Source: Bradyrhizobium sp. 190 (GTDB lineage Bacteria; Pseudomonadota; Alphaproteobacteria; Rhizobiales; Xanthobacteraceae). Taken from it: a DNA stretch of 64,000 nucleotides. The DNA lies in assembly GCF_023073415.1 (NCBI RefSeq), contig NZ_JADPJL010000012.1, positions 508,501 to 572,500 on the forward strand. The letters are read 5' to 3'. The position numbers were made by a program, and so were the translations under genes. The notes under the pieces were generated by a model. That model did no database searches, was not told the DNA's origin, and saw only the letters and a program-made list of their open reading frames with translations. Positions 45,238-54,306 of this stretch are shown here, in pieces. Position 1 is the first letter of the stretch. Each line of letters starts with the position of its first letter.

Positions 45238-46011
45238 GTGGGAAAAGGGCGAGCGGCGCAAGACGCAGCGCAGGCAGTGCTGCGCGAAATTGGCGAAGAT
45301 AAAACTGTCTCTTTCGCGAAATTAGGTTCTGGGGCACGCGTACGCGCCGCACCGAAGAAATCAAGCGCACCGCTGCGGCGACGGACCCAGGAAGAGCGTC
45401 GATCCGAATCGGAAGAGCGGCTTCTCGCCGCGGCAATCGACTTACTCTCGCGGAAAGGCTGGGTGGGAATGACGCTGGCGGAGATCGGCGAGGCAGCCGG
45501 GTACAGCCGGGGCCAGGCGACGCATCAATTCGGCAATAAGGCCGGCTTACTGCGCGCTTTGGTATTGCGCTTACATCAATCGTTCACAGAAAAAATACAA
45601 GAGGCGCCGCCCTCGACTCCGGGACTACAGGCGGTGTTGGGCTACGTACGCGTGTACTTCGGACGCACCGACGCGGAGTGGGTAAATACCCGCGCAAATC
45701 TGCTGTTGTTAGCTGAGACATTGCTTGAGGAGTCCGAGACCCTCGATATTGTTCACGAAAGCAGCCGTCCGATCGTTGCTTGGCTAGAGGAAAATTTGCG
45801 CATAGGCATTGCGAAGGGCGAGGTGCGACCAGATGTGGATATCAAGCTAGGCGTCGAATTCGTAGTTGGTGTCCTACGTGGTCTGGCTCAACAGCGCCTA
45901 GCGCAAGGTCGCATTACCAACTTGCGCAAAAACAAGGAGCAGGTGGTTTCAATGGTCGAACAAGCATTTGCGGCACGAAGCAGTCGCGATGGAGGTAGGA
46001 GCTCGCGATGA
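45238..46011 (+). CDS. TetR-family regulator, unit C copy
   Basis: This 257-residue repressor is a near copy of 20440-21210 with few substitutions. The basic RRRTQEERR patch and the helix-turn-helix MTLAEIGEAAGYSRGQATHQFGNK are identical. GTG 45238 follows AAGGAG as in the first copy. It is intact although the genes behind it have collapsed, which suggests the regulator is still selected for, or that its loss is recent. Confidence 0.9.
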   Translation: MGKGRAAQDAAQAVLREIGEDKTVSFAKLGSGARVRAAPKKSSAPLRRRTQEERRSESEERLLAAAIDLLSRKGWVGMTLAEIGEAAGYSRGQATHQFGNKAGLLRALVLRLHQSFTEKIQEAPPSTPGLQAVLGYVRVYFGRTDAEWVNTRANLLLLAETLLEESETLDIVHESSRPIVAWLEENLRIGIAKGEVRPDVDIKLGVEFVVGVLRGLAQQRLAQGRITNLRKNKEQVVSMVEQAFAARSSRDGGRSSR

Positions 46012-46382
46012 GCGATGGCATGAGAGACATAATCTACGTTGCTGCACTTCGCATCTTTGAAGATCAACCGTCCAGTACGACGCGTGGCGAGGCCATCGTC
46101 ACTGTGGAGCACCCGAGGCTCGCGGCGTTGCAGATGCCAGCGGAGCAGCCGAGGTTCAGCCGGACGCCGGCACCCAAGGTGCACGCGGGCCCCGACTTGG
46201 GTGCGCACACGAAGGAAGTCCTGCGGGAACTCGCAGGTGTCTCGGCTGAGAAGCTGGCCGAGCTGAGGAAGACCGGAACCGTCCAGCCGCCCGATGGGCA
46301 GTGCGCCGGCCGGGTCTCGAAACGATTTGCAGGGGAAAGTGAGAATAATGCAGCCGAAGCGATTTCGAGGCCGCCTGCATAA
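46008..46382 (+). pseudogene. Chimera of acyl-CoA dehydrogenase start and CoA transferase end, unit C
   Basis: The first 22 codons are the start of the small dehydrogenase (MSDGMRDI...FEDQPS). They join directly to the last 70 codons of the CaiB-type transferase (EAIVTVEHPRLAAL to LAELRKTGTV). In unit A these two segments are about 3.5 kb apart. One deletion removed the rest of the dehydrogenase pair, the hydratase and most of the transferase, leaving one open frame of 124 codons. Nothing catalytic remains. Confidence 0.88.
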
Positions 46383-46442
46383 CCGACGGATGCCTTCGGC
46401 GCGCCTCCCGGACAATCTCGGGACTGTGCTGGTGGCAATGCG

Positions 46443-46990
46443 ATGACTGCGTCCCCAGTCAAGACCGTCGTGCAAGACCCCGCAAGTGTGCATGTCGCAA
46501 TCGAGAGCAGCTTCTCATGCCGCGCGTTCTTTCGTGACAAGCCCGTTGCGCGCAGCGACATCGAAGAGATCCTGCGGGTCTCGAACCGGGCCGCGTCCGG
46601 CACGAATACGCAACCCTGAAAGGTGTATGTGCTGCAAGACGATCGGCGCGACCCTCGTCGCTCAGGTTTGCTCCGTGCACGACGCCGTCTATGCCGATCC
46701 GACTCGGGCCGCAGAGTACCGGTACGACTACTACCCGAAAGACTGGGTCTCGCCTTACATCGACCGACGGCGTCATGACGGCTGGAGCCTGTATGGCCTT
46801 CTCGGCATCCGTAAGGCGAGAAGGACAAGATGCACGCGCAGGCACAACGCAATTACCGCTTCTTTGACGCGCCCGTGCCGACGAGATGCTGGTTTGCGGA
46901 ATGTCGCTCGGCTATGCGGACGAATCCGCGCTGGTGAACACCCTCGATACCGCGCGGGAAACCGTGGAGGGTTTCACCTGGTGGGTCTGA
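46443..46990 (+). pseudogene. Nitroreductase pseudogene, unit C
   Basis: From ATG 46443 (MTASPVKT) the frame reads VAIESSFSCRAFFRDKPVAR and GTNTQP, then a TGA replaces the Trp codon of the conserved QPW. Similarity resumes in other frames (KVYVLQ, then YYPKDWVSPYIDRRRHDGWS, then RETVEGFTWWV). It is at the same place as the intact gene of unit B (37552) but has a nonsense codon, frameshifts and an internal deletion. Confidence 0.88.
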
Positions 46991-47065
46991 CCAAAGGGAT
47001 TTCTGGGTGTCTCGGTGGAATGAAGCCTCCATTATTTCGAAGGGCCACCTTGCGGTCAATCAAAA

Positions 47066-47085
47066 ACTTGTTGGTTAACACACAA
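47066..47085 (-). promoter_or_regulatory. Operator-like element related to the shared promoter (unit C)
   Basis: On the minus strand the 20 bases read TTGTGTGTTAACCAACAAGT, with the block ACCAACAAGT seen in the four shared promoters and at 26974. Here the core TTGTTGGTTAACACACAA is palindromic at 14 of 18 positions. The flanks match the unit A region (26935-27106) over about 170 bases. Confidence 0.6.
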
Positions 47086-47187
47086 TAGAAAGTTTACAAT
47101 CAGCCCGGGTGCGTGGGTTCGAACAATGCTGACCCGGAAGCACCGCCCGCGTGGCGTGTGACACGATCCACGCTGACAAGAAAGGTG

Positions 47188-47273
47188 AGTAATCTCATCG
47201 GCCCTCTGGAAGGCATCAAGGTCGTTGGCATCGGACCAGGCCCGTTCGCGGCAACGCAATCGGCCGAAGCTTG
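47188..47273 (+). pseudogene. Start of a CaiB/AMACR-type gene, unit C
   Basis: From the GTG near 47186 the frame reads VSNLIGPLEGIKVVGIGPGPFAAT and stops at 47273 after a lost piece. It is the truncated copy of the gene at 27107 and of the region before it. The ATG of the original is ATC here. Confidence 0.8.
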
Positions 47274-47458
47274 AAATCGAATTTAAGTAGACTACCTGTG
47301 TTGACTAAGCTATATAAAAACATTTCTTGCTCGAACGAACGGAGTCGTTTGTGGACATTCAGCTGTCAGAATTCCAAATTCATCGGCGGAGTGCTCGCTT
47401 TCCGAGCCATGATATGGACCCCGCGGAAGCGCGCCGGAAATCACCAAGGAGGTGACCC

Positions 47459-47629
47459 GTGTTCCTGTCCCATCGCGCCCTCGTCTCAGGAGTGTCCATC
47501 GCGATTGCAGCAGGCGCTGTCGATACGACCGTTGTTGCCCGCGGACCTCAGCCGAATTCTCCTACAGCGACAACCTCCCGGGTACCGCAGCCTCGTGCGG
47601 TTCGATATCGGAGCATCCATAATCTGTAG
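47459..47629 (+). CDS. Small ORF with strong ribosome site, possible export-signal remnant
   Basis: GTG 47459 is preceded by AAGGAGGTGACCC, an excellent ribosome site. The 56 codons read FLSHRALVSGVSIAIAAG, a hydrophobic stretch like a signal peptide, then Pro/Thr/Arg-rich sequence without a motif. It may be a gene start cut off from a lost binding protein. I do not recognise a family. Confidence 0.35.
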   Translation: MFLSHRALVSGVSIAIAAGAVDTTVVARGPQPNSPTATTSRVPQPRAVRYRSIHNL

Positions 47630-47935
47630 CGCAGCTTTGGTCAGACCAGAATACCGAGGCTAGACTGCAAATATCGAGGCTAGACCGCAACAGTGCGGAG
47701 ACTAGTCCCGATAGCTGTGGCGACATCAGACGAAGCCTCGAAGATACGGGGCACACATCAAGAAGACAATTGGAGGATGATCTAACTGGAGGAGGGGAAG
47801 ATGCTTGCGCAGATCGGCAGAGGACTATCTGAAAAGACAATAGGAATTCAAACCGATGTGATTTTCCAACGCCGTTGTCACCGACCAGTGCAACAATCTC
47901 GTCGCGCCCCGCGTCGCGGCCCTCATCTTAATACC

Positions 47936-48377
47936 CCGGACGGCATCAGCTACGTACCGGAAGATCGGCGCATCTTCTCCGGCGTGACCCTCTGGGAAGA
48001 TCTTGACGTCGCCTACTTGCCGCTGCGCATGGGCGGACGAGGCTTGGACAAAGAGTGGGCCTACGAACTCGTTCCGGATCTTGCGTGGTTCAGCGAACGA
48101 AAGGGCGGCTTGCTCAGCGCCGGCCAACAACTGAACTTGACCATCGCGCGGACGCTAACATCGAGCGCTGATTTATTGCTATTGGATGAGCCATCCAAAG
48201 ATTTCGCTCCGCTCATCGTCGTAAATATATTCGAAAAACATCCGAACGTTGAAAGAAGTTGGACTGTCCGTCGTGCTGGCGGAACGGAGTCTGCAATTGG
48301 TTCTGTCTCTCAGAGACCGGTGCTACATCCTGGAAAAAAGAGACGTCGTCTATTGCGGAACAGCGGCAGAGCTTTGA
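47936..48377 (+). pseudogene. LivF-type ABC ATPase relic
   Basis: The Walker A half is absent. The rest reads GISYVPEDRRIFSGVTLWED, then GGLLSAGQQLNLTIARTL (signature) and LLLLDEPSKDF (Walker B). A shift near 48240 is followed by IRTLKEVGLSVVLAERSL and CYILEKRDVVYCGTAAEL before a stop. Its stop lies 5 bases before the start chosen for the next gene. Confidence 0.85.
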
Positions 48378-48381
48378 GACA

Positions 48382-49590
48382 ATGGCGCCGTCCATGACAA
48401 ATGTCTCCGCTTTTGATTGCGCTCTGACAGGAAAGTGCGTCGCTATGTATAAGTGTCAGTGCGGGACATCCACGGCACGATATGAACCCGCTGGCTGGAC
48501 GCACTGGCCAGGTCATGAGGATTATAGCTTCCAGTTCATGCGGCTGCTTGGAAGCGCCCAGGAAGGTGCCAGCACCATTTCCGAGTGCTTCTCGACGGCA
48601 GCGCGCATCAATGTCGGCGATGGCGAAAGCTGGTATCGAGAATGGAGAAGAATCGGCGAGGTCAACAAGAAACGCGGCGACGAAGCGCTTCGGCAAGGTT
48701 TTATCGAAACTGCCAGGAGCAACTGGCTGCGGGCGTCGAACTATTACCGGTCGGCGCAATATTTTTTAAGGCCCCAGGACGAAAGGTATCTGGCCATCTT
48801 TGATCAGATCGAGATGTGCTCCCGCTTGTATCTGAAGCACCTCACGCCACCAGGCGAGATTGTGCAAATCCCCTTCGAGGGCGATCAATTTCTGCCCGGG
48901 TACCTTCTGCGAGCGCCGAATGCACCGGCCAAAGCACCGGCGGTCCTATGCTTTGGAGGACCGGACGCATGTAAAGACGAGCAACTCTATAAGATTCCGC
49001 GTCATGCGTTTGCGAGGAGTTTGTCCCTTCTCGTGGTTGACCTTCCCGGGCAAGGAGCAGCGGTCAGGCAGAATAAGCTAACCGGACGTCATGATCAGGA
49101 AGTAGCGATCAGCCGTTGCGTGGACTATTTGCTGACCCGAGACGATGTCGATCACAAGCGGCTTGTTTTATATGGGGATGGTATTGGCGGATCATACGCG
49201 TCTCGCGCCGCCAGTTCTGACGATCGATTCGTGGCCGCGGTATGTGATGGCGGTTTGTGGGACCAAAACGAACGCATCTTCTTGTCAAATTGGCTGTTCG
49301 GCGCAGACGATGACGATCAGCCTGGCAACAGCGCCAAAATAATGGATTGTGGCTTTGCCGGCAATATTAACTGTCCGTACCTGGTCACGGTGGGAGAACA
49401 TGACTTTATCGACGCGAAAACAGCGACCGATCTGTATAAGCGTCGACGGACGGGCGGTGCTAACATCGACTTGAGGGTCTTTTCTGCCGAAGACACCGGC
49501 GCTTCCCATGGTCAAGCCGACAACCCAACCCTCGGCAAAGAATTCATTTTTGACTGGATAGTGTCGAAGATTGGCATCGTTCGTCCCTAG
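48382..49590 (+). CDS. Alpha/beta-hydrolase-fold protein with a non-standard nucleophile site
   Basis: This 402-residue protein resembles the family of 2,6-dihydroxypseudooxynicotine hydrolase and FrsA: an N-terminal helical domain (YREWRRIGEVNKKRGDEAL), then GYLLRAPNAPAKAPAVLCFGG with DACKDE, VVDLPGQGAA, and the nucleophile region. That region reads LVLYGDGIGGSYASR, so the usual GxSxG serine position appears to be Gly. A late Asp/His pair (GEHDFID, ASHGQAD) is present. It might be a C-C hydrolase working by another mechanism, or inactive. The start is uncertain; ATG 48382 is inside an open frame from 48259. Confidence 0.75.
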   Translation: MAPSMTNVSAFDCALTGKCVAMYKCQCGTSTARYEPAGWTHWPGHEDYSFQFMRLLGSAQEGASTISECFSTAARINVGDGESWYREWRRIGEVNKKRGDEALRQGFIETARSNWLRASNYYRSAQYFLRPQDERYLAIFDQIEMCSRLYLKHLTPPGEIVQIPFEGDQFLPGYLLRAPNAPAKAPAVLCFGGPDACKDEQLYKIPRHAFARSLSLLVVDLPGQGAAVRQNKLTGRHDQEVAISRCVDYLLTRDDVDHKRLVLYGDGIGGSYASRAASSDDRFVAAVCDGGLWDQNERIFLSNWLFGADDDDQPGNSAKIMDCGFAGNINCPYLVTVGEHDFIDAKTATDLYKRRRTGGANIDLRVFSAEDTGASHGQADNPTLGKEFIFDWIVSKIGIVRP

Positions 49591-50455
49591 AGCCCTTCGT
49601 GATTGGTCATGGTATTCGGAATGGGCGCGAGAGCTTGTCTAAGCTCTGCAAGAATGTCAGCACAAGTTTGTCAGGTTCAACATGCCGGTAGTCCTGCGGC
49701 TGGTTGATGCGCTGGTCGGCATCATTCGCGCGTCCTTGTCCGTATGTTGTTCGATGGGGCTTCGCCGTTCAAACGACCCTTCGCGGGACCATCACCGCTA
49801 ACTCATCGAGGACATTCAGAAACGGCCGCAAGACCGACGGGCGAAGAACGGAAGTTTCCTCCTCACAACTAAATCAGTGCTCGGAATTTTGTTGGCTTTT
49901 GGGCGTCTTCGCGCTGTACGGGAGCGTGAATGGACTGTGGACAAAAGTGACCCGGCCTGAAGCCGACGAAATTTGAGTCGAGGCCGTGCCGAACTCAAAC
50001 ACGCATTGCAGCGCCTGTGCAGACGCTTCTATCAATCGAGAACTGGTGCTTAATAGTGGAGTGTAGGCGAGAAAACCACCCGCGCCAACACAACGAGGGG
50101 ACCACGGTTATCGTGTACTTCGCACTTTGCATGGAATGCCTGTCGCCGCTCGCGAATGTGGGGTGTTGGTGGCATGATCTGCCGATAGCGGTCGCACCGC
50201 ACTTCTATACGGAGCACGTCAGCGCCAATATGGTTGGGATCTAATTTATCGGGCGAGCCACGCGATAGCCGAACGGTCCGCGTAGAGATCTTGCGACCCG
50301 AGCGGGGGACTTCACCCGTAGTGGCCAGTCATAGGTCAGCGAAAGTGCAGCAGACGGCCGGCCCCAATCACCATGAAAGATAGCCATATCACACTTGCGG
50401 TACGCACTTCCGAACGGCAGCTCGAGCGACCAGGAAATCTCTTGCGTGTCTAACG
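49591..50455. other. Stretch without a supported gene
   Basis: In 865 bases I find no gene I can support. Short ORFs at 49704 and 50017 lack motifs and good ribosome sites. No transposase or repeat is visible. Confidence 0.6.
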
Positions 50456-51010
50456 CTAGATTCTTGCGTTATCGAGATCGAGCTGAAGCGCGGCCTTTTC
50501 GATTCGACGCCTCATCAGCGTCATCGTTTCGGTCATTTCTTTCAAAGTGCGATCAGTCATATCTGCAAAAATATTGTCTCTGAGGTTAGTCCGCAGAAGG
50601 GAGAGCTTCGCGATCTCTGTGCGAGATTTTTCGGTGAGAGACATGAGGACCACGCGCGCATCGTTCGGAGAAACTGCACGAGCCAAAAATCCGGAATTCT
50701 CGAGACTCTTCGATTGCATGGCGACGAATGTCGAAGAAGCATGAATTTTCGTGGATACTTGACCAACCGAGATGCCTGCGCCGGTATCCAAATCGCTAAT
50801 CGCCATCAAGATGAGCCACTGCGGCCCACTCACGCCCAACGCGCTCGCCCATATTCGGCGAATGTCTTCGAGGTAGACGTTTATCGCAACTAGATTCCAC
50901 GTGAATTCGCTTAGAAGCTTATCTTTTTGGTCCATATCGGGTTGTTTTGCTTTGCTCGAAACCGGAGAGTCCTTTGATGATGAGAGGCGCGGCCTCTTTC
51001 GGGTTGCCAT
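50456..51010 (-). CDS. MarR-family transcriptional regulator, divergent from the porin
   Basis: This 184-residue winged-helix repressor is a paralogue of the one at 9753. It has a basic leader (MATRKRPRLSSS), the core LGVSGPQWLILMAISDLD, the recognition region around STFVAMQSKSLENSG and the wing NDARVVLMSLTEK. I used ATG 51010. It reads away from the porin gene at 51630. The gap between them holds a perfect 13-base palindrome overlapping a likely porin promoter, so it may control the porin or itself. Confidence 0.9.
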   Translation of the reverse strand: MATRKRPRLSSSKDSPVSSKAKQPDMDQKDKLLSEFTWNLVAINVYLEDIRRIWASALGVSGPQWLILMAISDLDTGAGISVGQVSTKIHASSTFVAMQSKSLENSGFLARAVSPNDARVVLMSLTEKSRTEIAKLSLLRTNLRDNIFADMTDRTLKEMTETMTLMRRRIEKAALQLDLDNARI

Positions 51011-51391
51011 CCGCGAGCTCCAATCTTCTGAATTGAATCGTCCGCCCGGGCATATAACTGGGTCGTCCCCCCGAATACAAGCAACAGAAGCGCACACCCC
51101 GCACCGCCAGTGGGCCGGTCACTTTTCCGTGCGCGGAGTGGCTCAACCCCATCCGGCGCCCTGAGAGACAGGAACGATCAAACGAGATTCCAACCCGTGC
51201 CATAGCGCTTGGGAATGAAGCCCCGCAGGCCGGTGCTCACTCGCCAGTTCTGAAGCTTCTGCTGGAAGTCTGAAGGTTCCGCTGAAGACAGTGGCGGTCG
51301 CGGCCGTTGCGTAGCAGCCGAAAGCTAGATCCATCGAGGTGCAGGTCAGCCGAAGCGATGTTGCTAAAGGGCAACATGTTGACGAAGAATA

Positions 51392-51433
51392 TTGACGAAC
51401 TAAGTTCGCATCTTTAGTTTGCGAATTAAGTTC
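51392..51433 (+). promoter_or_regulatory. Porin promoter overlapped by palindromes, probable MarR operator
   Basis: TTGACG (51392-51397) and TAGTTT (51415-51420) are 17 bases apart. The perfect palindrome CGAACTAAGTTCG (51396-51408) covers the -35 edge, and a near-palindrome CGAATTAAGTTC (51422-51433) follows the -10. A repressor here would block porin transcription. The 13-base arms contain AGTT and AAGT blocks like those of the direct repeats before the other MarR gene. Confidence 0.6.
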
Positions 51434-51629
51434 TGTACCTTGCTCTGGTGACGAAGGGGGTCCTCTCAGTCGTCCCGTTCCAGACGGTTTGCTCAGGTCC
51501 CTCGCGTTCACGCGGGAGTGTCTGAAGGCGGAAATGGCTGGGCGTTTTCAAGGGACAAGGAAACGAACCTCAGGGTGCATCACCCAGCGGCTCCGGAACC
51601 TTCCCTCAGAGCAACTTGGAGGTTTAGAC

Positions 51630-53264
51630 ATGAAGACAATTAAGAGCCTTATCCTTGGCTCAGCGGCGGGTCTGCTTGCCGTCAGTGGGGCACAGGCTGC
51701 CGATCTCCCCGTCAAGGCCAAAGCGGTCGAGTACGTGAGGATCTGCTCCCTGTACGGCGCTGGTTTCTGGTACATTCCCGGCACCGACACCTGCATAAAG
51801 CTGGGCGGTTATCTGCGCGCTGAGACTAATTTCAACGCCGGCGGCTCCACAGTAGCCCCCGCTTGGTCAGGCGATCCCGGTCAGGGTAATCGCTATCGCG
51901 ACTACTTTGCGACCCGCTCGCGTATGGCGCTCACTGTTGATACCCGCACCGCCACCGAATATGGCGTTGTCCGCACTTTCGGTCAGGCTGACTTTACCTT
52001 TGACACGCTGGGTGGCGCGACGTTCAGTCCGAACTCGATCAACGCGACCTTGCCTGTGGCCGGCACTTCCGGCTTGCTCCACACCCCGGGCGGCGGCTAT
52101 GTCGCGGTTGAGTACCTGTTCATCCAGTTCGCTGGCTTCACCTTCGGCAAGTCAGCGTCGGCCTACGCGACGCCCTGGCATGGTTTTCCGGGCAACAACA
52201 CCGCGTTCTTGCTCGGCGGTCATGACACCGTTACTGGTGTCAACAATATTCAGTACACCGCCCAGTTCGGAAATGGCGTCTCCGCCACTATCGGTCTCGA
52301 TGACCCGACGGTCTACAACCGCACTTCGGTTTACAATTTGGCCTACGGCCTTGGCTTTGCGGGCACAGCCGGCAACGCCTACGCTGGCGTGCGTGCCCCC
52401 GACGTCGTCGGCAACATCCGCGTCGATCAGGCATGGGGCCTGTTCCAGATTTCCGCGGCAGCGCATGAGGTCAGCGGTTCCTACGACTTCCTGAACGGTG
52501 TGGCGGCTCCCGCCGGCGCAGTTGGTCTCCCACCAGCAGCTCCGACGAATCTATCGGAAATCGGCGGTCACCCAGATACCAAATGGGGCGGAGCCGTAAT
52601 GGCAGCCTTGCAGATCAAGAACATTCCGACCGGTGCTAACGATGATTTCAAGATCGACGTGAGCTACTCAAAGGGTAATACCAAGAACGTGATCTCTTCG
52701 GCCGCAGCCTCGCCGAGTTTTGCGATGTTCGGTGGCACTAGCCGAGCAGGTGCGTATCAGAGCATCGGATTCGGCGCGACGACGGACGCTGTTTGGCTTC
52801 CGAACCGCGCCACCACTGGCGCTGTTGGGTTCTTGGGTGACGGTCAGTTGAAGCTGACGGAAGCGTACGGAATCCGAGGTGCGTTCAATCATAACTGGGA
52901 TCCCTTCTGGTCATCGAGCTTGTTTGGCAGCTATTCGGCCGTCCGCTACGGAGGCAATGTTGGCGATCTGACCACTGCGAAGGGCGCGTATTGTGCAGCC
53001 TACGGAGTCGGAAAGGCGTTCTCTGCCGACTACGCCTGCAACCCGGATTTCAATGTCGGGCAGCTCGGCATGGTTACTCGTTGGACCCCCGTCAAGAACT
53101 TGACGTTCTCGGCGGAAGCCATCTGGTCCCATCTCGATCAGAAGTACGTCGGTACTGTAACGACGGCCGCCGGACCCGGCGCTCCGAAGCCCGGTGGCGT
53201 GGCCTACGAGTTCAAGGACCAAGACACGTACACGCTTACCCTTCGCGCTCAACGTAACTTCTAA
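51630..53264 (+). CDS. Outer-membrane porin (Bradyrhizobium/Rhodopseudomonas type)
   Basis: This 544-residue protein is an outer-membrane beta-barrel porin. It has a signal peptide (MKTIKSLILGSAAGLLAVSG, cleavage near AQAADLP) and the mature start ADLPVKAKAVEYVRICSLYG with GFWYIPGTDTCIKLGGYLRA, diagnostic of this alphaproteobacterial porin family, and ends in an aromatic residue (LRAQRNF) as porins do. ATG 51630 follows TTGGAGG. It would admit the acidic substrates to the periplasm. Regulation by the divergent MarR is inferred from the operator-like palindrome. Confidence 0.95.
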   Translation: MKTIKSLILGSAAGLLAVSGAQAADLPVKAKAVEYVRICSLYGAGFWYIPGTDTCIKLGGYLRAETNFNAGGSTVAPAWSGDPGQGNRYRDYFATRSRMALTVDTRTATEYGVVRTFGQADFTFDTLGGATFSPNSINATLPVAGTSGLLHTPGGGYVAVEYLFIQFAGFTFGKSASAYATPWHGFPGNNTAFLLGGHDTVTGVNNIQYTAQFGNGVSATIGLDDPTVYNRTSVYNLAYGLGFAGTAGNAYAGVRAPDVVGNIRVDQAWGLFQISAAAHEVSGSYDFLNGVAAPAGAVGLPPAAPTNLSEIGGHPDTKWGGAVMAALQIKNIPTGANDDFKIDVSYSKGNTKNVISSAAASPSFAMFGGTSRAGAYQSIGFGATTDAVWLPNRATTGAVGFLGDGQLKLTEAYGIRGAFNHNWDPFWSSSLFGSYSAVRYGGNVGDLTTAKGAYCAAYGVGKAFSADYACNPDFNVGQLGMVTRWTPVKNLTFSAEAIWSHLDQKYVGTVTTAAGPGAPKPGGVAYEFKDQDTYTLTLRAQRNF

Positions 53265-53311
53265 TCAGTCACGACGAGAGGAGCAAACAAGCCACATCTT
53301 CATTACCTCCG

Positions 53312-53341
53312 AAGCCTCCGGCATGCCCGCCGGAGGCTTTT
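53312..53341 (+). terminator. Rho-independent terminator after the porin
   Basis: AAGCCTCCGGC and GCCGGAGGCTT form an 11-base stem with a short loop, ending in a run of T. It begins 47 bases after the porin stop. Confidence 0.85.
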
Positions 53342-54096
53342 CGGTGTTTGTGGCTCAACAAAACCGTTCCGCCGCCTCGTTTTACGGCACCGCTGCAGGT
53401 CTGGAATGTCCTGCACCTGCACGCGCGCCTTGGATTGGCTTTTGAAAGGACCTGTTGTCGACCTCGAAGGTCTGTCCGAAGATGAGGTGAAAGGGCCTGG
53501 ACCCTGAGCTACATCTATCCCAGGCCATCCCGCCGGCGCGACGGTCCGGCCGCAAGAAGAACGAGCCCCTGCATGAACGACACGCGTGACGATCATCAGG
53601 ACTTCAATCTCGAACGGCATCGTCGCACGGGGCGCGATTTCCAATAGATACAAGTCGTCCTCCGCGGCGATGCTAGACAATGCCTTCCGGATCGCATCCG
53701 CCGCAATTACTATGTGCTCTCTGGCGTCATCGCGAATGCAGTAGCGCGCTCATCAAATCCACGGAGGTGAGCCAAGCCAGCGAATTCGCGCCAAGGCGCG
53801 CGAGGTCCAAGAATTTATTGACACTCTAAATGACGTTATAGCGACTCACGATCGTTGCTCCCGCCATGACGATAGCGCCGACACCGCCATCCCCATACCC
53901 TCGGCCGTCAGTGAGAAAAATTCATAGAATTCCTTGTGGGCTTCATCTATCCGGCTCGGGCAGCCTCAGGAGGCGGGGGATTAGGCGCAGGAAAACGCCA
54001 AATTTCGACACGCTAATGCGGCTCGACCCGCGGCGAGATCAGATCACGGACGCGATTGGCCTAACTCGGCCTTGAGCGCAGTCGGGGCGATTGCGC
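53342..54096. other. Stretch without a supported gene
   Basis: Nothing convincing is present. A minus-strand frame near 53303-53700 reads DDLYLLEIAPRATMPFEIEV and is open for over 100 codons without a family, and overlaps the porin terminator. It may be an unknown small protein. Confidence 0.45.
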
Positions 54097-54262
54097 TCAA
54101 CCGTTGGCGATTTTCCGGATGAGGCTGACGTCGAAGTAATCAGGCCACGCGACGATGCGATCGCCGTCCAGCTCAAGGATGCCCATCACCTTCGCCGCTC
54201 CGATCTCGCTGCCGTCCAGCGCGCTCGAACCGATCCAGTCGTTCGGTAAGCACGGGGTTCCG
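54097..54262 (-). pseudogene. SnoaL-like / limonene-epoxide-hydrolase-type C-terminal fragment
   Basis: The minus strand ends in SEIGAAKVMGILELDGDRIV, AWPDYFDVSLIRKIANG and a stop, matching the ends of the three homologues at 54307, 54833 and 56096. The N-terminal two thirds are missing. It is the first of four such units in a row. Confidence 0.8.
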
Positions 54263-54306
54263 CCTTTGGGTTTCTACCTGGTGTATTTAAGCCGCTACGG
54301 AGCCTA

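Noticed and set aside
48259..48381. N-terminal extension of the alpha/beta hydrolase from 48259
   Set aside because: These codons overlap the livF relic in another frame and encode a cysteine/serine-rich stretch not seen in the family.
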